Source of the DNA: a virus
Strand: one strand, 5' to 3'
Virus record (IMG/VR): IMGVR_UViG_3300028589_000048
Location: 1-23,530 of that record
Length of the DNA: 23,530 nucleotides
Part shown: one piece after another, positions 8,009 to 12,724 of the stretch
Position numbering within the stretch: the stretch's first letter is position 1
Layout: each line of letters starts with the position of its first letter
Translations under genes and position numbers: made by a program
Notes under the pieces: model-generated
Seen by the model: only the letters and a program-made list of their open reading frames with translations
Told to the model about the DNA's origin: nothing
Database searches by the model: none

Positions 8009-8317
8009 TTAGGTGGTCCTGAAAATGACGGTGCCGGCCGGGGTGTTGGCCGGGACCGGGTCCTGCGGGCCCAGGACCAGGGTGGACGCGCCGACCTTGC
8101 CGTCGACGTAGGACTTGGCGCTGTTCAGCGCCGTGGTCGCCTTGGTCTGCGCGTCGGTGCCAGCGGCGGTCAGCGCTGCGGCGACCTTCCCGTCGGCGGC
8201 AGTGCCCGCGGCGGTGACGGCGGCGTTGACGGCGTCGGTGTCCCGGGAAGTAACGGCATCAATCAGCTTCTGGCCCCACACATCCCCTGCCGGGACTGTG
8301 GGAAAAGGTGTTGCCAT
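8009..8317 (-). CDS. Small fibre-stalk-like tail protein (102 aa)
   Basis: The ATG at 8317 is chosen because GAAAGG lies 6 nt upstream and because the longer frame runs through a terminator hairpin. The protein opens MATPFPTVPAGDVWGQKLID. An Ala/Thr-rich helix with regular hydrophobic spacing follows (VTAAGTAADGKVAAALTAAG, TTALNSAKSYVDGKVG), and then a short beta end (LGPQDPVPANTPAGTVIFRT). This is the make-up of a trimeric coiled-coil stalk or connector in tail fibres. It starts 1 nt before the surface-enzyme gene, so it may link that enzyme to the tail. The role is inferred from composition and position. Confidence 0.7.
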   Translation of the reverse strand: MATPFPTVPAGDVWGQKLIDAVTSRDTDAVNAAVTAAGTAADGKVAAALTAAGTDAQTKATTALNSAKSYVDGKVGASTLVLGPQDPVPANTPAGTVIFRTT

Positions 8318-8359
8318 GACGGGCCTTTCAGATGGTGTGCTGCAAATGGATGGATGTAA

Positions 8360-8396
8360 GGCCGGGGAAGTGGTCGCTACCTCCACTTCCCCGGCC
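8360..8396 (-). terminator. Terminator after the major tail protein
   Basis: A perfect 14-bp stem (8360-8373 with 8383-8396) with a 9-nt loop, followed by TTACATCC on the minus strand. It lies in the gap 8318-8471. It rules out the upstream part of the open frame that reaches 8386 as coding for the next gene, whose real start is the ATG at 8317. No promoter was recognised between it and that start. Confidence 0.85.
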
Positions 8397-8411
8397 CCGG
8401 TGACTCAGGCG

Positions 8412-8471
8412 CTATACGCCCCCGAAGGCTCCGCTACCGAAGTCCCCTGTTCCGTAGTACGCGCCCAGCAT
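8412..8471 (-). CDS. Possible 19-residue micro-ORF or readthrough extension of the tail protein
   Basis: The codon directly after the major tail protein TAG is an in-frame ATG, opening a 19-residue frame (MLGAYYGTGDFGSGAFGGV) before a second TAG. The peptide is Gly/aromatic-rich, with a 'FGSGAFGG' repeat-like pattern seen in phage structural proteins. It could be a separate micro-ORF started by reinitiation (no good ribosome binding site), a C-terminal extension reached by stop readthrough, or chance. Confidence 0.35.
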   Translation of the reverse strand: MLGAYYGTGDFGSGAFGGV

Positions 8472-9365
8472 CTAAGCGATGACGACGGACTTGGTCGTGC
8501 TGGTCTTGCCGCGGTACGCGGTGACCGTGTACGTGCCGGCCTCCTCGTACTCGTGCGTGTAGCTGCCCGTCTCGGCGTAGTCCCAGGACCCGTCGCCGAA
8601 GTCGTACCAGACCGGGTCGGTGCCGGTCGGGACCGGAGCCAGCGCGGCGGACATGCCGGTGACAGTGGCCGTCACGGAGGTGATGGCCGGGTCCGTGGAG
8701 TCCAGCAGCGGGGTCGCACCGGCGTAGACCGGCGGGGGAGCGACCTCGGTGTTGAAGATCCGGCGGTGGTCGTTGGCCTTGAGGCCGATCCGCAGCGGCG
8801 AAGCGACCCCGGCGACCTTCTCCACGTTGTACGGGCCCTTGCCCCAGGCGTTGCCGTTCTTGGTGGACAGGCCCGTGACGGTGAGGGAGATCGCGCCGTT
8901 CTCCACGGAGATGTCGCCGATGGTGCCGCCGGACAGGAACGGGGTGAGGACGTAGCCCCACTCGCCCGGAACGGTGGTGCCCAGCCACATTTCGAGGGCG
9001 AAGTTGACGGCCGACAGGTCGACGTCGGTGGATTCGGTGATGCCGATGACGACACCGTTCTCGTCCACGTAGGCTTCCTGGCCGGTGAGGATTTCGAGCA
9101 GCGCGTAGTCGACGTCGCAGAACTCGATCTCCACCGAGAAGCCGGTGAAGGTCTGGGTTGCGCCTTCAACGACGCACGGCTCGCCGTTCATGTTCGGGAC
9201 GTTGACTGCCTCGCCGTCCTCGACGTTGGTGGTGTAGCTGACGGTGACGGCGCCCTTGGTGGAAACCACCGAGGAGTCACCGATGACCGGACGTCCTGCG
9301 ATGTCCAGCACGGTGACGCGCATCCGCTTGCCGCGGAGGAACTTTGCGCTCTTGGACTGACCCAT
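8472..9365 (-). CDS. Major tail protein with C-terminal PKD/Ig-like domain (297 aa)
   Basis: This is the tail-tube subunit. The N-terminal ~200 residues (KRMRVTVLDIAGRPVIG, VEIEFCDVDYALLEILTGQE, NFALEMWLG) match the tube-protein pattern of actinophage siphoviruses. Residues about 225-297 form a separate domain with WYDFGDGSWDYAETGSYTHE and EEAGTYTVTAYRG, the signature of a PKD/Ig-like beta sandwich, which would project from the tube surface and could touch host glycans. GAAGGAGA lies 9 nt before the ATG. It lies upstream of the head-to-tail adaptor gene, whereas tail-tube genes normally come after the neck genes. Confidence 0.88.
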   Translation of the reverse strand: MGQSKSAKFLRGKRMRVTVLDIAGRPVIGDSSVVSTKGAVTVSYTTNVEDGEAVNVPNMNGEPCVVEGATQTFTGFSVEIEFCDVDYALLEILTGQEAYVDENGVVIGITESTDVDLSAVNFALEMWLGTTVPGEWGYVLTPFLSGGTIGDISVENGAISLTVTGLSTKNGNAWGKGPYNVEKVAGVASPLRIGLKANDHRRIFNTEVAPPPVYAGATPLLDSTDPAITSVTATVTGMSAALAPVPTGTDPVWYDFGDGSWDYAETGSYTHEYEEAGTYTVTAYRGKTSTTKSVVIA

Positions 9366-9367
9366 TG

Positions 9368-9868
9368 TTACTTGTCTCCTTCGGAGGTTTTGGCCAGGTC
9401 AAGAACACCCTTGCGGTTCTTGCCAGCGGCTTCGGCAGCGAGAACGCGGTCGCGCTCTGCTTCATCGGCGCCATCGAAGTAGTCCTCGATTTCGGCGATG
9501 GTGGCTTCGGCGGGGTCGAACTCCTTGCCCCCGTCGGTGCCGTTTTCGTCACCCGCGGCGGGATCGGAAGTTTCTTCGGCCGTGGTGCCAGCGGCGGCGG
9601 TGGCGGGGCCGCCGACGTTGTTGACTTCCTCGACGTTGGTGGAGGTGCCCGGCTCGGTCGGGACCGCGGGACGGTCCGCGGCGGTGAACAGCTCGACGCC
9701 TTCGAGCCCGTCAGGGACGAGGGACGTCGGCAGGACGTAGCCGTGGGACGTGGTGCGGACCTCGGTGCCGCGCTTGCCGGCGGACTTGAGCAGCGCCTGG
9801 GCGGTCTTGCCCGAGCGGCCCTTGACGTAAGTCTCGGACTCGCTGAGTTTGGGGATGAAGCTGAACAT
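9368..9868 (-). CDS. Hypothetical structural-region protein (166 aa)
   Basis: The start at 9868 has AAGGAGAA 6 nt upstream, and the gene follows the previous stop by 11 nt. Residues 1-60 (MFSFIPKLSESETYVKGRSG, KRGTEVRTTSHGYVLP) form a small basic domain. Residues about 65-115 are a low-complexity Thr/Pro/Ala/Gly linker. The end (DPAEATIAEIEDYFDGADEA, then a helix to LDLAKTSEGDK) is a short helical motif that I have seen closing small head-region proteins of actinophages. Function unknown; the position between capsid and tail-tube genes suggests a virion or assembly role. Confidence 0.75.
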   Translation of the reverse strand: MFSFIPKLSESETYVKGRSGKTAQALLKSAGKRGTEVRTTSHGYVLPTSLVPDGLEGVELFTAADRPAVPTEPGTSTNVEEVNNVGGPATAAAGTTAEETSDPAAGDENGTDGGKEFDPAEATIAEIEDYFDGADEAERDRVLAAEAAGKNRKGVLDLAKTSEGDK

Positions 9869-9879
9869 TGCGGTTCTCC

Positions 9880-10641
9880 TTAGAATCCGACGAGGATGGC
9901 GGCGACGGGGCCGTCAAGGGATACGGCGTAGGACTTCTCCACCAGAGAGAGGTCCCGGTTGCGGGTGGGATCCGGCGCGCCCTGCACGTTCGCCGGGCCC
10001 TTCCAGATGTTGATCTGCCCGGAGATGTACAGCCACGCCTGGCCGGCGCCGGAAACGGCAGCGCCGGGCCCGTCCGTGCCGAACCCGGCCGCCGAGGCGA
10101 TCACGGTCCCGTGCACGGTCTCGGTCAGCGCGGCCGGTCGGCCCTTCTGGATCAGGTCGACGGCGAGCAGGTTGCCGCTGATCACGGGCTGGAACTGGTA
10201 GCGGGTGGCGATCCACTGCTCCAGCAGGCCCAGCGCGGCGTCCAGATCCTTGACCGCGGTCCCCGGGGTGGGGGTGATGTCCACCGCGTTCGGGGACAGC
10301 AGCAGCTTCTGGACCTTCTCCTCGACGAAGATCGGCTCCGCGGCCTCGAACAGCTTCTCCAGCTCCGGGGTGTACGCTCCGGGGCCGTTGAGCAGCGGCT
10401 CGTCCGCACCGCGGTAGGCGGTGAAAATCTGCAGCTCCGTGGTGTCGTCCAGGTCGCGCTTGTCGAAAATCTTGTCCGAGTCGTCCGTGGGGATGTCCCG
10501 GTTGGCGCCGTCCGTGATGGCCTTGTCGTAGGCCAGCTTGTGGAACAGCGCGTAGGCCGGGATGTCGGTGGAGACGTTGGCGGCGTCCAGCAGGGTGCGC
10601 CGGGCGGCCGGGGCAAGCGCCGGGGTGGGGATTTCAACCAT
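9880..10641 (-). CDS. Putative minor or penton-type capsid protein (253 aa)
   Basis: The start at 10641 follows a strong GAAAGGAGGA. The protein opens MVEIPTPALAPAARRTLLDA and is predicted mixed helix/strand. Its last third (AWLYISGQINIWKGPANVQG, then RNRDLSLVEKSYAVSLDGPV) resembles the C-terminal strands of HK97-fold shell proteins. It directly follows the major capsid gene and its terminator. Some actinophages encode separate hexamer and pentamer shell proteins, and this could be the second one. I do not recognise the family with certainty; a decoration or other head protein is the alternative. Confidence 0.75.
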   Translation of the reverse strand: MVEIPTPALAPAARRTLLDAANVSTDIPAYALFHKLAYDKAITDGANRDIPTDDSDKIFDKRDLDDTTELQIFTAYRGADEPLLNGPGAYTPELEKLFEAAEPIFVEEKVQKLLLSPNAVDITPTPGTAVKDLDAALGLLEQWIATRYQFQPVISGNLLAVDLIQKGRPAALTETVHGTVIASAAGFGTDGPGAAVSGAGQAWLYISGQINIWKGPANVQGAPDPTRNRDLSLVEKSYAVSLDGPVAAILVGF

Positions 10642-10673
10642 TGGCCTGTCCTCCTTTCGGGAGGTAGAAGCAA

Positions 10674-10698
10674 GGGGGCCGTGGGCCTCACGGCCCCC
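10674..10698 (-). terminator. Terminator after the major capsid gene
   Basis: A perfect 9-bp GC-rich stem (10674-10682 with 10690-10698) with a 7-nt loop lies 13 nt after the capsid stop. It is followed on the minus strand by TTGCTTC. It occupies most of the 70-nt gap before the next gene. Confidence 0.85.
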
Positions 10699-10711
10699 TC
10701 ACATCAGGTGG

Positions 10712-12424
10712 TTAGGCGACGGGTGCGTTGGCGAAGTTGTCGTTACCGTCCGACAGGCCGGCGCGGCGGCCGTTGGCGTAGAACGGGAACGTGACGCGGT
10801 TGCCGCGGTTGCACGGGTTGGTCATCAGGACGCCCTGCTCGACGAACAGGTGGACGTAGTCGTTCTTCTTGAGGTTGGTGGAGTCGTAGATGGTGTCGAG
10901 GGAGATGACCGGAGCCACACCCGCGACGAACGAGCCCGCCGGGTAGAAGATGACCTCGACCGTGTCCGGGTAGGTCAGCGCCAGCTGGGTCGTGGCGTCC
11001 AGCGCCAGATCCTGGAAGCCCTTGATCCACTGGACCTTGAGGTTGCGGGCGGTGAAGTGCGACTCGATCTGCGCGTCCGTGACGGAGATCGTGTCGACGC
11101 CTGCGCGCTGGGCCAGGTCCACCCGGATAACGCTCTTGACCCACCACGGGATGAGGGCTTCGAGGGTCTGGGTGGGGGAGAGCATGAGGCGCTGGCGTTC
11201 GCCGTTGGCCAGCATCTCGAGGATGTGCAGGATGTCCAGCGCATTGCCGAAGCCGTTGGGGATGTTGGTCGCCGTGCCGGAGAGCGTGCGGATCTGCGCG
11301 ATCTTCTTCTGCGCCAGCTTGTACTGGTGCGCCAGCAGGGTCAGCTGGGCCCAGCGGTCGACCAGTTCCGGCCAGCCCTGGCGCAGCAGCAGACCGTTTT
11401 CCATCATCACGCCGACGGCGTCGAGGCGGGCTTCCTCGAAGTCGGGGACCTCGGGGCGGATGCTCGTCTTGAGTTCGGTGCCTGCCTCGGCGACCGCTTC
11501 GGTCATGTCCCAGAAACCGGTGGAGGAGTTGACCACGTCACCGAAGTTCGGGCCGCGGGTCCACTCGATGCCGCCGCGGGTGATGGTGACCTCGGGGACC
11601 GAGACCAGACCGTCGAGGGATTCCATCTCGCAGAAGTCCAGGGACCGCTCGGACGGGGCGCCCCAGCCGCCGGCGGCGACGAGGGAACCGCCGGGCAGGC
11701 GGGATTCCTTGGACGCGGCCATCAGCAGCTCGGTGATGTCCTTGCCCTTGCCGAAGGCCGGGTTGGAGGTGGAGAACTCGTTGTCCGGCAGCTGGATCTG
11801 CAGCGCGGAGGTGCGCTGGCGCACGCCGGGCATGTAGCCCTCGGGCAGCTGGGCGAGCTGGTTCAGGATGGCCTGGCCGGCTTCCTTGAAGGAGTTGAAC
11901 TCCTGGCCGGACTTGAAGCCCGGGACGTCGTTGGCTGCGTACAGCTTGGACTTGGAGACCTCGGCGGCCGGGGCCTGCTCCTGCTCCGGTGCCTTGCCCT
12001 TGGCCGCGGTGGCGGCGAAGGAGCGCAGCTTGGCGGGGCGCTGGATGGACGCGGCGACGGCGGCCGGCTTGTCCTCTTCCTTGGGTGCTTCCTCGGCGGG
12101 AGCTTCCTCGGCGGGGGCACCCTCGGCGGGGGCACCCTCGGCGGGGGCTTCTTCCTCGGCGGGCTTGGCCTCAAGGTTGGACTTGATGGACGCGAGGCGG
12201 TCGGCGCGGGCCTGCGCGGCCTGTTCGCGGCCTTCGTTTTCGGCCTTGGCGGCGGCGACGAAACCGTCGATGGCCTCCAGGTCGGCGAGCTGCTCGTCGG
12301 TGATCTCGGCGGCTTCGACTGCGGACAGTTCCTTGTAAGCCTCGAAGGCTTCATCGACGGCTGCTGCGAGCGCGTCTGCGTCCAGTTCGGCCAGGTTCTC
12401 GGGTGCTACAAACTTCTTAGCCAT
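10712..12424 (-). CDS. Major capsid protein with fused scaffold-like N-terminus (570 aa)
   Basis: The ATG at 12424 follows AAGGAGA by 8 nt, one of the strongest ribosome binding sites in the window. Residues 1-90 form a highly charged Ala/Glu coiled-coil region; residues about 86-115 are a low-complexity EAPAEGAPAEE stretch. From about 160 the chain is globular and fits an HK97-fold shell protein, with LPGGSLVAAGGWGAPSE, TRGGIEWTRGP, NPCNRGNRVTFPFYANGRR and many hydrophobic strands. The N-terminal part likely acts as an internal scaffold, removed by the upstream protease. Position after portal and protease and isolation between two terminators fit a highly expressed shell gene. Confidence 0.93.
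   Translation of the reverse strand: MAKKFVAPENLAELDADALAAAVDEAFEAYKELSAVEAAEITDEQLADLEAIDGFVAAAKAENEGREQAAQARADRLASIKSNLEAKPAEEEAPAEGAPAEGAPAEEAPAEEAPKEEDKPAAVAASIQRPAKLRSFAATAAKGKAPEQEQAPAAEVSKSKLYAANDVPGFKSGQEFNSFKEAGQAILNQLAQLPEGYMPGVRQRTSALQIQLPDNEFSTSNPAFGKGKDITELLMAASKESRLPGGSLVAAGGWGAPSERSLDFCEMESLDGLVSVPEVTITRGGIEWTRGPNFGDVVNSSTGFWDMTEAVAEAGTELKTSIRPEVPDFEEARLDAVGVMMENGLLLRQGWPELVDRWAQLTLLAHQYKLAQKKIAQIRTLSGTATNIPNGFGNALDILHILEMLANGERQRLMLSPTQTLEALIPWWVKSVIRVDLAQRAGVDTISVTDAQIESHFTARNLKVQWIKGFQDLALDATTQLALTYPDTVEVIFYPAGSFVAGVAPVISLDTIYDSTNLKKNDYVHLFVEQGVLMTNPCNRGNRVTFPFYANGRRAGLSDGNDNFANAPVA
12091..12150 (-). repeat. Four tandem 15-bp repeats inside the capsid gene
   Basis: The plus-strand unit CCTCGGCGGGGGCAC occurs four times in phase (12091, 12106, 12121, 12136), with the first and last copies ending in CTT. 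Each copy encodes five residues of the EAPAE/GAPAE linker between the scaffold-like region and the shell domain of the major capsid protein. In-frame unit length means copy number can change without breaking the gene. Confidence 0.85.
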
Positions 12425-12507
12425 GACTAATCTCTCCTTGTGAGATGTAGGGGCGTGTGGAATAAAGCAAACAAAGGGGTCGACACACGGCCTACGGCGC
12501 GGAGAGT

Positions 12508-12521
12508 GTCCTACTGAGGAC
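12508..12521 (-). repeat. Short perfect hairpin in the capsid-gene leader
   Basis: GTCCT-CAGT-AGGAC is a 5-bp perfect stem with a 4-nt loop, located between the terminator and the major capsid start. The rest of the 154-nt gap (12425-12578) shows no convincing promoter, although the capsid gene has a strong AAGGAGAG ribosome binding site. The hairpin might protect the 5' end of a processed capsid mRNA, or be chance. Confidence 0.35.
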
Positions 12522-12537
12522 ATCGTAGCGTGGAAAC

Positions 12538-12566
12538 GCCGCCCCTTATTCCGGATAAGAGGCGGC
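12538..12566 (-). terminator. Terminator before the major capsid gene
   Basis: An inverted repeat gives a 12-bp stem (12538-12549 with 12555-12566) and a 5-nt loop. On the minus strand one pair is G-U, while on the plus strand the same position is a C-A mismatch, so the hairpin is stronger in minus-strand RNA. It is followed by GTTTCC, a poor U-tract, as is common for GC-rich actinobacterial terminators. It closes the terminase-portal-protease operon. Confidence 0.75.
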
Positions 12567-12578
12567 GTGTCCGATTAT

Positions 12579-12722
12579 TTATTGCTTGACGTAGTCTCCA
12601 CCGCGTCTAGCCTTTGCTGCTTTGGCTTCAACTTCGGAGGAGTAGGTGGTCTTCTTCCCATCCGCCGCCGTGTGGAGGTAGGTGATTTTCGCTGCTTTCT
12701 TGGTGCAAGCTCCGCAAGCCAT
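12579..12722 (-). CDS. Small CxxC phage protein (47 aa)
   Basis: The gene starts 2 nt after the protease stop, with AAGGGA about 8 nt upstream, and ends just before a strong terminator. The protein begins MACGACTKKA (C3xxC6), has a strand segment ITYLHTAADGKKTTYSS, and ends in a basic helix EVEAKAAKARRGGDYVKQ. Very small proteins of this shape, with an N-terminal Cys pair, a beta pair and an 'EAxAAxAR.GG' end, recur in actinophages and are annotated as unknown-function families (DUF7196, if I recall correctly). The two cysteines could bind metal only as part of an oligomer. Confidence 0.7.
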   Translation of the reverse strand: MACGACTKKAAKITYLHTAADGKKTTYSSEVEAKAAKARRGGDYVKQ

Positions 12723-12724
12723 GG

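Noticed and set aside
6052-8022. 656-aa plus-strand open frame opposite the GDPD and M23 genes
   Set aside because: Low-complexity Gly/Arg/Val/Asp composition without motifs, and it spans two real minus-strand genes.
10562-12430. 622-aa plus-strand open frame opposite the capsid gene
   Set aside because: It is the antisense of the capsid coding frame, and its apparent Gly-rich repeats merely mirror the 15-bp repeats of the capsid linker.
12425-12537. Promoter for the major capsid gene
   Set aside because: TTGTTT and TACATC-like elements exist, but the implied start would fall on the ribosome binding site; no pair with acceptable spacing and match was found.
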